A stretch of 64,000 nucleotides of DNA from Guillardia theta CCMP2712. Taxonomy: Eukaryota; Cryptophyceae; Pyrenomonadales; Geminigeraceae. Shown here one piece after another: positions 20,492-31,803 of this stretch. Position 1 is the stretch's first letter. Every line of letters begins with the position of its first letter. The stretch spans positions 87,063-151,062 of the forward strand of contig NW_005434576.1 in the NCBI RefSeq assembly GCF_000315625.1, given 5' to 3'. A program made the translations under genes and the position numbers. The notes beneath the pieces are model-generated. The model saw only the letters and a program-made list of their open reading frames with translations, was not told where the DNA came from and searched no databases.

Positions 20492-23080
20492 TTATTGTGG
20501 AAGGTACTTGGCGGCGATGGCTTCAAACTCTTTTCTCGCCTTGCGGAGACTCTCAAGGTCTCGATGCTTCAATTACCATCAAAGTCAGAAGTCTCAAGGC
20601 ACATAAACTTGTGACGTCTACCTTGCTCTTGGGCTTCGACGAGGAGCTCTCTTTCCCGTGTTCAGCCCCCTTGTTCTTCTCCAACGATCGTGTCGGCGTC
20701 ATTGCGGGCAGGTCGTGACGACCGTTGGCAGGCCCGTTCAGGCTCGACGAGTCATGGCTTCTGGAAAACTCCCTGCCAGGGGAGCTTGAGGCCCAGTGGG
20801 CAGGATCGTCGGAGCTGGAGGAATCGGAGGTTGACTGCGACTTTTCCGCACGGGTCAAACTTGACCTCGAGGTCTGATTGGGCATCAGGTACGCCTGTAG
20901 CTCTGAGGTCTTGTCCTTCAAGTTCTGATCTAGCTGAAAGTCTCGGAGTTGGTAGGTCTTGTCCTTCAAGTTCTGATCTAGCTGAAAGTCTCGGAGTTGG
21001 TAGGTCTCGTCCTTCAAGTTCTGATCTAGCTGGAGGTCTCGGAGTTGGTGCCTCAAGTCGACGATCATTTCGTTGCCCAACCTCTCACGAAGTTTGGATT
21101 CCTCCAGCCATCTCTTGGTCCGCTCGAGCTCCTTGCGGACTGAAACAGGAGCAGTGCAGGAGTCAGTCGCTGCCCCTGAGAGGCGAGTCAACTCACGCTC
21201 GTCGAAGGAGTCGAACGGGTCGTCTAACTCGTCTCCCAATACTCGATGTATCTTCCTCGACGACTTGTCTCTCCTCCATCGATCTCTCTAATCAGCGCAA
21301 CCTTTATAACCCGCAGAAACATTCTTTTGCTCCTGACCTGATTCCAAAGTGCTGATGATTCCAGTACCTCTCGGATCTCTTCTATACACGTCTTGACATC
21401 TACAATCAGTCTTGAACTCAATTGACTTGCACGCGATTCCCGTCCAGCTGCATCAAACTCCTGAAGTTTTGCGTCACTCAAATTCAAGGCGTCAGGAAAG
21501 AATTCAAAGACCTTTCGCCCCTTGGATTGTTGAGCAAGTGAAAGTTTCATGTTGGTCAGTTCAGCTTGCATCTGTTCTAATTTTTCCTTGGTATCATCAT
21601 AGTTCTTCTTGAGGCGCTCGTTTTGAATGCAGTGAGATTTCCAAGATTGTAAAACACTATCTTCTGATCTTTCTGCCTTTTCCCTTCTCTTCACTTCTTC
21701 TTCTAATGCAGACGAAACCCTTTGCAGCTGTTTTTGCATCGATGAGTTTTCATGCTCGAGCTTCTGCAACACGGATTGCAGATTTGAAACTTTCTGTGCT
21801 TCTTATCAACTTTGAAAACGACAGATCGATTCAAGAGACCTTGTGATAATCTTCTGCTGCCTTCGTCGAAGTGTCGCCAAGGCTGGACTGGAGATAACTT
21901 GAGCCCATGGGCCCTGAGTATCCACATCAGGATCATCTCTCAACAGAGCAAGACATTCCTAAAAAATCTCGTTTGACAGGTGAGGATGAAATCACTGTTG
22001 CTCGCTGCTCAGGGCTTCTACTGACCCGTCGGGAATTCGTTGCGCGCTGTCGAGACATCATCGAGACGAATTCACTTGCAAGATCTCACCATGGAAGCTG
22101 GAGTGCCGTTCAGTATCCTGCAAGGATTGTCACACTCCTGTTTTGAAGCTTCGCTATGCAAGTCATGCTCACGTGTTGTGCCCGTAGACAAAGTCATTCG
22201 CCATGTGGTGATGCGAGTGTTGGAGAGAAGTTCTGCATAATAGTGAGCATCAAGTGCCAGAGCATCAAAGTCGTTACCTGCTCCCTTCAGACCCATTGAG
22301 AGCCTTCGATGCTGACCCTTCGTCCTCCCGAGCCTCGCTGTCTATGGTTGATAGATGTGCTTGTTCCGACGCCTGTACCTGCTGCTTCTTCCGCTCAGGA
22401 GTTCTGCACTGCATCAACCAGGAGAGGTTTCGCTCCTCTCGGCTGGATTCATGCGTGGAAATGCTTTGCACGTCATCAAAGCTCGAACCTTGAAGGTGAT
22501 CCACAATCGCTGACTCCTGCAAATGGGACAAGGCAAGAGCGTCCGTATTAGGGACATGCTCTAAGGAAGATCCTTGCTTCTTCAATTGAGAGTTGCTGGA
22601 CGAAGAGCTATGTGATTCTTCCCGCTTTCGTATCCTCTGTCTCATTTCAATCATTTTCTCTTCCCACCTCCTTCTCCATTTCTTTTCAGATTCGCTCATT
22701 TCCCTTTCTGGTTCTCGGCGATCCTCTGGAGATGCGAAAACACCATGCTTTTCGAGTATGATAGATGAGGCACCTTGTTCTGCTGTAGAATTCAAGCTTT
22801 CTCCAACCGAAACAATATTCTTTTCGCTCGAATGATTTCCCCCATGCTCATCATTTGTGCTTGACCAAGTTCCATCGAAGCCTCGTCCCTTCACATTCTG
22901 AGTCCCCTGACATACAGAATTTTTGGGAAGGATGATTTCTACTCTCTGCGCTGGGACTTGATGAATGTTCTGCCGCTCATGCCTGTCATTGTCCGCTCCT
23001 TCCATTTCAACCATGTCCTCCTCCTTGCTGAAACTTTTGTCCCACGCATGAAGCCTCTCCCTTCCCCTTGCCACCAGCAT
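20492..23080 (-). CDS. Coiled-coil protein with a 16-residue tandem repeat
   Basis: Starts at the ATG at 23080 and ends with TAA at 20492-20494 after LRKARKEFEAIAAKYLPQ. The first exon encodes a charged, probably disordered region with a basic helix (SEKKWRRRWEEKMIEMRQRI). Later exons encode coiled coil (21.8-21.2 kb, LQKLEHENSSMQKQLQRVSS), then three near-identical copies of a 16-residue unit (QLRDFQLDQNLKDK core) at 20.9-21.05 kb, then a serine-rich linker and a short C-terminal helix. Several introns of about 50-100 bases are implied but not all fixed. No enzyme motif. A cytoskeletal or centrosomal role is possible but unsupported. Confidence 0.65.
20907..21050. repeat. 48-bp tandem repeat, three copies, in coding sequence
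   Basis: Copies begin at 20,907, 20,955 and 21,003. Copies 1 and 2 are almost identical at DNA level and copy 3 has a few changes, so the array is young. It encodes 16 residues per unit inside a coiled coil. Confidence 0.9.
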
Positions 23081-23094
23081 TCCACAAACGTCTC

Positions 23095-23285
23095 AACTCG
23101 AGTGACCACCACCCCAGGGTACCAACAAAACCCTACGGCCTACCCACCCCATCCACATAGCTCAATGGTGACATTTTCACCCCCATTTTCCCCCCTCTGC
23201 ACCCCTTCAATGGTGCTACAGCACACCACCCACCTCCAGCCCCCCCTCACATAAGTTCTATAACGCCACCCCCTCCCACAGTTTG
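23095..23285 (-). promoter_or_regulatory. C-rich tract (G-rich on the coding strand) upstream of the 20.5-23 kb gene
   Basis: Words such as CCACCACCCCAGGG, CTACCCACCCCATCC and CCACCCCCTCCC on the + strand, 15-200 bases upstream of the minus ATG at 23080 and in the divergent gap with METTL5 (23592). Confidence 0.4.
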
Positions 23286-23591
23286 TCCGATCACTCGGAC
23301 TGTAACTGTGCTAGGTCAGCCATCATGTGTGGTTCCATTCCTTGTGGTCAGCCATCATCTGCAGTTTCACTTGCGGCCGACCCATGGGGGAAATCTGAAG
23401 AGGAAATGCAGAATCGGCGGCAGATTTGGCGAAGAGTGAAGGAGAGCGCAGAGCAAGTGCAAGGGTAGAGAGACGAGTAGCAGGAGAAGGAAGAGAATGG
23501 ATGAGAAGGATGAGACGTGGTTGAAGCAGCAGGAGCAGCACTCGATACAATCTCTTTGTTTGCCGCTGGATGAATGAAGTTTCAGGTGAGG

Positions 23592-24983
<1,392 letters not shown>

Positions 24984-25278
24984 CCGAGGGCTGCAGGGCC
25001 TGAGAGCGCTGCTCACTGAGCTTGTAGTGAACACCTCGAGTGAAGGATGCGAGGATTCTGAAGCGACAGCCAGCAGGAGAGGATCGGCAAACGAAGACGA
25101 GAACCGAAGGTGAGGTCTGTGAGGATTCAATTACATGTGGCTCAAGAGATCGGGCAGGAAAGGGAAACAGCAAAGTAGAGGAAGAGGCAGGGGGCGACGC
25201 TGATCTTTTAAACTGTTAACAAGCTGATCGCCAGCCCGAAAATTCCCAGAATTGACATGTCCACAATTTCACAAGTAT

Positions 25279-26660
25279 CTATTTGGTTTGTTTCGTCTTC
25301 TTGGAAAGTTTTTGCGTCAGATCGTCAATCTTAGCTTTAGCTTCATCGTAGGTTTCCTTTGAAACCATCTGAGACATCTGATTTTCTAGAGTCTTTACCT
25401 GATAGGGAGTTAGTGACTTGAAGAAGGCCGAAGGGTTGTACCTTCTCCATTAGTGTCTTCGCCAGCTTCTTCGAAGCTTCTAGTTTGTTCTGATTCTTGT
25501 GGTCATCTTCCTCTGCGTCGGCTCCGTCAGTTGCGTGTTTCTCCCCATTTTCTGGTGTCTTGTTCGGCTGGGACTCGGTCGACTTTTGCAGCTTCGAGTT
25601 CAGAGCAGTGACATCTGATTTCAGGCTCGAGTTTTCTGGTGTGGAAAAGCAGCATTCAAAAGAGTCGCAACAGGCACACTCGTATCGGACCTTGCTTCAG
25701 CTTATCGTTGAGATCTCTCAGCTGCTTCACCTCCAACATCATCGATTCTTCGCTTCGCGTCAGCTCATGTCATCGGAGTTCATCTCACCCTTACCATGTG
25801 CAGTTTTGTCTTGCTTTGATCTCTGTGTTGAGCTCTGACTCAAGAGTTCAATCTCACACACAAATAAGTGATCGTCTCGTCAACCTCAAGGTCACTCTTG
25901 GCTTTCTGGAGATCTCCCTCCTTTTGCTTCAGCTGGTCGTTTGCCTTCTTCAGCTCAGCCTCCAGCTGGGAAACTCGTTGACTCATCTGGTTGCTCTCTT
26001 TGACACTAGGTGCTGCGACGCTGGGAGCCTGAGCAGCTTTTGGCTCATTAGAGCCTTTCAAAATCTCTTCTTGCACACGACGAATGCGCGCTGCAACTTC
26101 TGCTTCAGCAAAAGCAGTTCTGATGCAAAAATCTTGGAACTGATGAGCGAGGACGTTCAACTGACCCTGAAGGTCGAACCCGGGCCTTCGTGAAGCTTCT
26201 CTCAATCCATGAATCATCTGCAGCATTTGATCCACAGCTCCGATCCTTGAAACATCCTGCCTGACGATCTCGACAACAATCGGATGCCCTTGTCGGATGA
26301 TCTTGAGATGAACTTTGGCCTGGAGCATCGTCAGCAAGAGCTCTACCCTACAACATCCTCTTCACCCCAGTGAAGTTAGCTTGCTGTAGCCTTGCAATGA
26401 CTTCTTGACTTGCAACTCTGATGCCGTTGATCTCCTCAATTATGTCACCTGGGAAAAGTCGCCCGTACGCAGTCGATCCGGGAGTCACTCCCAAGATTTC
26501 GTTTGTTCTTCTTTCCTTTCCATTGCCCAACAGAATCCCCAAGCTTGCCTTGCTTCCAATCTTGAAGAAATCTTTGAGCTCTCCGTTCTCGAGAACCAAT
26601 CTCTTGGCGTCTTCAAGCCCCATCTCCAATTCCTGTAACACATCATTCCAGTCAATCAAA
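25279..26660 (-). CDS. PDZ-domain protein with coiled-coil C-terminus
   Basis: A PDZ domain spans an intron near 26,345: SLGILLGNG is the carboxylate-binding loop, followed by GVTPGSTAYGRLFPGDIIEEINGI and, in the next exon, VHLKIIRQG. After it come a helical region (LREASRRPGFD, LNVLAHQFQDF), a long coiled coil (RVSQLEAELKKANDQLKQKEG) and a Lys-rich end, LSKKTKQTK, with TAG at 25279-25281. The visible N-terminal part reads TALIDWNDVLQELEMGLEDAK, but the start is not fixed. A minus-strand ATG at 27133 followed by MEDRARGSEG could begin the gene through further exons. Probably a scaffold; the ligand is unknown. Confidence 0.7.
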
Positions 26661-27174
26661 GCGGTCTCAAGTTTCGTGGACGGTTCACAGACACGGGAGA
26701 GATCGAATCAGATCCTTCTACTCTCTCATTCGTCTCTGTCATATCACTCTTCTCGTTTCAAGTGAAAACGCTTCTAACCTTCATCTTCTTTGTGATACCT
26801 GTGTCTCCGATTGCATGTTACTATCAGGAAAACTCGAGGAGTCTGACTGTGTCTTGTTGGAGAAGAATCTGTCATCCTATTTCGGAAGGTCCAACTTTCT
26901 CTTTTCTTGCTCTACAGCTCTTCCAGTCCTGACACGCGTTCTACATCTCCTCTCGCAAACCTTGGACATACGAAATTTAATTCATCTCTGAATTGTGCAG
27001 ACTGATTCAAGACACCTCTGCTTCGACTCTTAAGCTGAAATCTGCCGGCAATGGAACCCTCTCCTGTCCTTTCTGGTACGCATGGATTCTCTCTTCCCCT
27101 CGCTCCCTCCGATCCCCTTGCTCTGTCCTCCATTCTTGTTCGAGTCCACGTCGCAATTTCTTTATCCGGCGCTT
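26661..27174 (-). other. Possible 5' exons of the PDZ gene
   Basis: Minus-strand ATG at 27133 and serine-rich frames between 26.7 and 27.1 kb could be joined by short introns to the PDZ exon, but no single splice path is convincing. Confidence 0.25.
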
Positions 27175-27690
27175 ATGATTGGGGACCACCCCACCCCTCC
27201 TCGACCTCAACAATATGCATAAAATAACGGGTACAGGAGCATCTCATTGTGACCCCCACCCAATCCAAAATTCTCTCTCGTGCCATGATCCTGCCTACCA
27301 CCCACCCCTTCGTCATCTGCCTTGTACCCTCCTCTGATACCCACCTACCCCCTTGTTTCCATGTTCCCTCCTGTGCCGTTGCCCCTCCTCTACCCTACCC
27401 CACCCCTGAGTCAAAGCAATCAGCACCCCCCCCCTTCCCCCCCCCCTAGTGCCGAATCCGTTCTACCCTACCATCCCAGAGCCAACACTCCCTTTAGGTG
27501 TGATAAGGCTAGGGGTGGGGGGTTCACTCCTCAAGTAGGGGTGGTAGCAGGTACGGTTTATACTGGTAGAAACCATAAAACCGGTACAGGGTCCATGTCA
27601 TGAGGGGGTAGTAGGGTAGTACATATATGGTATTTTGAGGGTGGGGTAGGGCCACCCCTGCTTTCCAATTGCATAGAAAACGTGGGGTGG
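27175..27690. promoter_or_regulatory. C-rich then G-rich skewed region between divergent genes
   Basis: The + strand is C-rich (CACCCACC, TACCCCACCCC) from about 27,175 to 27,475 and G-rich (GGGGTGGGGGG, AGGGGTGGTAG, GAGGGTGGGGTAGGG) from about 27,505 to 27,660. The gap separates the minus-strand PDZ gene and the + gene at 28.3 kb, so each gene has G-rich sequence on its coding strand upstream. Confidence 0.4.
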
Positions 27691-28274
27691 AGACGAACGA
27701 TCAGTACAGAACTGGCTTCCATTTGAAAACGATTATTTATAACTATCTATACATTTCAAATTTACTATCATATTTACAAACTTTGATGGACATGCCTGAA
27801 AACTGGAGAAAGGAGGAGGCCTACTATGGGTCGCATAATCTTTTCATTCGAATTATGAAAATTTCAAATTTGAGAAAAGAATTTCTAGAATAATTGAAGG
27901 CAAAGTGGTCGACAGTTGGGAACGGAAACCAGGACAATGCACATCAGCGGCGCCGTGTGAGGAACGAGACAGAGGAAGAGGAGGAAGGAAGAGGAGAAGA
28001 GACAGCAGAATTTCTATGGAGAGAAGGGAGGAGGGAGGAGAGGCTAGTCAGCTCGACCATGACAAGGAGCGTTTGTGAGAGGTGTTGTTGTCTGTACATC
28101 TGAGGTTAAAGAGAAGCAGTGATGTGAGAGACGAGGAGGAGTTTATTACGTGTAAGCGAGATAACAAAGGCAGCAAGATGAAGTTATTCTAAGAATTTGT
28201 TTCAATCCTTCCATAAAATGATTGTGATTTTTCAGGGTTTCATGTGATTGCACCTCAACGTGGGTCTTTTCGCA
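27691..28274. other. Intergenic region, no recognised gene
   Basis: Short frames only, including a purine-rich stretch at 27,960-28,050 (GAGGAAGAGG words). It may hold the 5' UTR of the next gene. Confidence 0.35.
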
Positions 28275-29943
28275 ATGACGATGAATCATTCTGGTCCTCG
28301 AACAGCGGGAAACAAAAGTCTCGTCTCGTACAGATCAGGTCAAGTCATTTCTCTTGCATGCTTGAAAGACCTGCCGGCTGATCCATCTACATCAGGATAT
28401 GGCATCGTGGGATACGCAGGCTACACGCCTTCGTCGGAGTGCATCCCTATACCAGTCAAAACGGGACCGAGCACATTTGAAGGTGCTGCATGGTGAGAGG
28501 AAAAGCATCCTGACTGTCTCTCAGAACGGATGGAGATCAAGGAAGCGAATCAAACCTACACCAAGGAATACTTGAATAATGGGGGATACAGCAGCTTGTA
28601 CGGGAGTACTCTAGGGCTGATCAAACCGCTGGCGGACAATTCCAATGAGGTGCCCGAGGAGCAGGCAGGGTGGGGTTATGCCTGTTGACCTTGACTTGAG
28701 CATCATGTGACTGCGTGGTCCTTGCAGCGAGAGTGTTCGATCAGAAGCAGCTGACGAGCGAGAATTCCAATCCAAACCGTTCTTGGCATCCTCATTGTAC
28801 TTGAACGACTTCAAAGTTCATCAGAAACCTCAGCGGATAGGTGGGGTTGTATGATCGTGCCTCAGACGCTGATGAGACCTGTCGTAGCGCTGATGGGAGT
28901 CAAAAGATATTCTGCACAAGGGACAACGTATTCAGACTCCTTCGAGCTTGCAGCCGACTTGAAGTACGGACAGAACTGGCTCGAGGAGAAGAGCCTCAGG
29001 CCCAAGACCTACGTCAAGTCAGTTGTCTTGTGTGTCTGATGTGACATTCTTTCTGCTAACTTCACGATGCCCTTCATGTAGTGAGAAGCCGAAATGGAGA
29101 GACGTCGACCTGAAGCCAAGGCCGATGAGCAGTCAGTACATGAATGACTTCGCCATGAAATCGGGAGAGATCATGAAGCAGCCTGGAGGTGAATGGCCGT
29201 CGATCTGTCTCTTCTGATGCTTCTCCCAGACATCTGCGACAAAGCGAGCAGCAAGGAGCTTTTCCAGGGCACCACCAAGTTCTTCCGATTAGTCCCCAAC
29301 TACTACGGGTTCATTCCCGCCTCAGAGGCGAATCAGCATGCCCTTTCTCAGGTGAGACAGCCGAAGGTCTTCGACGAGCTTGACGGCCCTTTGACAGGTC
29401 AGCCGCATGGACCTCAAGCCCGACTCAAAGAAGTTCCGCCTCTTCACCCTCCAGCAATATTCTCTCAACGTTCCTGGATGTGCCAAGTTCCGCCCCAGCA
29501 CAGCGTACAACTTGTCACGGTTGCATCAGGATATTCCCAGTGCGGCGTGAGCATGTTCTTCCTCCCTCATCTGAAGTTTTCGGCAGCCACAAGTTTGTCA
29601 ACGAAGTCCGTGGGCGATTTCTTGTCATCGCCATCAGCCGAGGAGATGCTAAAGAGTACGAGCACGAGGTAACGACTAAGTCAGTGAGGAAATATCGCTC
29701 AACTGCTGCAGGAACAAAGGCATCCTCGGTTTTTTCCAGAGTGGAGAAGTTAGCCAGAGCTCGAACGGCATCCACAACGCACAGGGGTTCTACAAGCTCC
29801 TCCGTCCATACGAGGGTCTTCCTCGGGTTATGTGGCCTTCGTCGAGATCGGAGTCAGGGTGAGAGATGTTCTGGTAAATGACAAGGCTTCTTTGACTTCA
29901 TCTTTCTTGTTCTCTCTACAGCTATCGATTCTCCAAGGTATGA
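28275..29943 (+). CDS. Possible ciliary microtubule-associated protein with GYxGYxP-like motifs
   Basis: Eight or so exons linked by 40-75-base introns, starting at the ATG at 28275 (MTMNHSGPRTAG). Readable pieces in order: YGIVGYAGYTPSSE; NNGGYSSLYGSTLGLIKPL; SKPFLASSLYLNDF; YSDSFELAADLKYGQNWLEE; KPRPMSSQYMNDFAMKSG; TTKFFRLVPNYYGFIPASE; FRLFTLQQYSLNVPG; NKGILGFFQSGEVS. The motifs GYAGYTP and NYYGFIP resemble the G-Y-x-G-[YF]-x-P signature of FAM166/CIMIP2-type microtubule inner proteins of flagella, which suits the NPHP3-like neighbour 20 kb away. That link rests on short motifs. The last exon and the stop at 29941-29943 are tentative. Confidence 0.55.
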
Positions 29944-30023
29944 GGCACGCCAATGGAAGACGTCATCGGAGACTCATTTCTCCAGCCATTGAGATGTTTC
30001 CTAAAGCAGCAAGTCATCATGAA

Positions 30024-31321
30024 TCAGTCAAGAATCTCAAGAAGAATGTAGAGCATGAAAGTTGTTACCCTCAGGAAATTAATGAATTGCTTGTTCTGAT
30101 CTTGTGAAATAGACTTGCCATGAATAGTTAGCAGCATTCGTGTTGACAGAGTTGCAATTACTTCCATCAGATAGGCGAGCACATCCTTAGAGAGGTGCTT
30201 CTTTACTGTGTTCAGGATCGCGTCCTGCGAGCGAGAGCGAAATCATCAGATTAGCGCGAGACGAGAATCGAGCAAGCATCAACGCTGCAGCGGCTCTTAC
30301 TTGCACTGGTGGGTTCAAATCCACAAAGTGCTTCAAGGTCGTCGTTTCAAGCTGAGAAGTCGTGAGGGAAGGGGAAAAACTCACAGCAGACAAGTCGTCA
30401 CCTCGTCGTCATCTGCTTCTCGCTCCGTTCTTCCAACAACGGGGAGTCAGTACCTGAGAGCAACTCCCCAGGGCTTTCACCTTAAGTTGCTGTACACGGA
30501 GTAGAGACCATTGGTCGTCCCATGCAGGTTTACAACATGACCTGCGGGATTGATTCCAAGAGCAGCGCCAACTATGCGTATGCCTTCCGCCGAGAAGAAA
30601 AGTTCCAAGAGAAGGGGCTGCCGAATAGTCAGTGTTTGACTAGTAGACCGAGAAGAGGTGACCAGGTCTTTCCCTTTCCTCTCAATGGCTAGCAACAGAG
30701 AGACTCCGAATTCTTCCTCCTTGTCGTCTTCTTCATCGTCCTCGAAATCGTCATCCTCTTCATCGATTTCGTCCATGTCCACTATAGACTGAGAGCAACA
30801 CAGGATCAGCCAAACCACACAAGCCCAATGAGAAATCAGATTACCGTCGAGGATGTCAAGATAATGAATGAAAACTCTCCCTCTGTTTTGGTCAACACAT
30901 AATACAAAGCTTCTCCAGGGGACAAGTACTTGTCCATATCCAGTCTGCTCCATCCCGCAGGTACTGTGAGATCCCTGAATTTATGCTTGAGGAGAACGGA
31001 ATGTTGGAGGGCCAACATCCGAGACAGAGAAAGCTTCGCAGGAGCAGGCGCCTTTGGTTTTGGTTTCGACTTGCTCATCATCCTCTTCTGCAAAAAGTTG
31101 ATGCTCCTACCGTTGCCCTGGTGCTGACGAGCTTGACTCGTGGCAGATTGCGGGAGGAATGGGGAGGGTGCGAAGCATAGCTTGTGGGAGCAGGTATAGG
31201 AAGGAGGGGCTGGAGTGTTCGAGAGAAGGGGGAGGAGAGGAGAGAGACGGGCGCCCTGCTGACTTCCTACCGCAACGCGCGCTGCTCTGCCGAGCAGCCG
31301 CAGCATGGCACGCGGGGCCAT
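30024..31321 (-). CDS. Mitochondrial-type acidic protein, possibly p32/MAM33-like
   Basis: Starts at the ATG at 31321 with MAPRAMLRLLGRAARVAVGS, a basic amphipathic leader typical of mitochondrial import. Next are VPAGWSRLDMD, PGEALYYVLTKTEGE, a strongly acidic loop (DEIDEEDDDFEDDEEDDKEE) encoded after an intron, and FGVSLLLAIERKGKDLV. The order of two strands, an acidic loop and a further strand is that of p32/C1QBP/MAM33 matrix proteins. The C-terminal helices of that family are not clear: candidate exons read LKHFVDLNPPVQ and DAILNTVKKHLSKDVLAYL. The 3' structure, including the stop at 30024, is uncertain, and a different mitochondrial protein remains possible. Confidence 0.45.
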
Positions 31322-31803
31322 AGTAAATGAGGAGTATTAAATCAAAAAGGTTTATAAGAAAACTACCAATTATCAATATTTAATAAATTTATATGATGAA
31401 ATCAATATAGTGCACCTGCATACTACTATGTTAATCCCTGTAGATCAGTAGTGAGCAACTCAGTAATGAAAAATATTTTGTACCGAAGTTATTAATTAAA
31501 ATTCCACAGGAAAGCTGGCTTCACACCGGTGGTAGAATATAAGATGAAAAGGGAGAGATGGGGGTAGGGGTCGATCACATTGCGACCCGCCTCTCTCTCC
31601 CATTTGTAAGAGACCCAGCTGGTTGGAGGAGGAGGAGGGACCCAGCTGGTTGGAGGAGGAGGAGGGCGAGGAGGAGGGGGAGGGGGAGGGGGAGGAGGGG
31701 GGGGGGGGAGGGGAGGAGGTGGAGGGGCACGACATTACATAGAAAAGAAATGCCTCGACATTACATAGATTTTACATCACAACTCGGGATGAGCACGAGT
31801 AGC
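31322..31803. other. Intergenic region, AT-rich then G-rich
   Basis: 31,322-31,500 is AT-rich. A 26-base unit GACCCAGCTGGTTGGAGGAG... occurs twice in tandem near 31,610-31,665, followed by GGGGGAGGA runs to about 31,730. No gene recognised. Confidence 0.5.
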
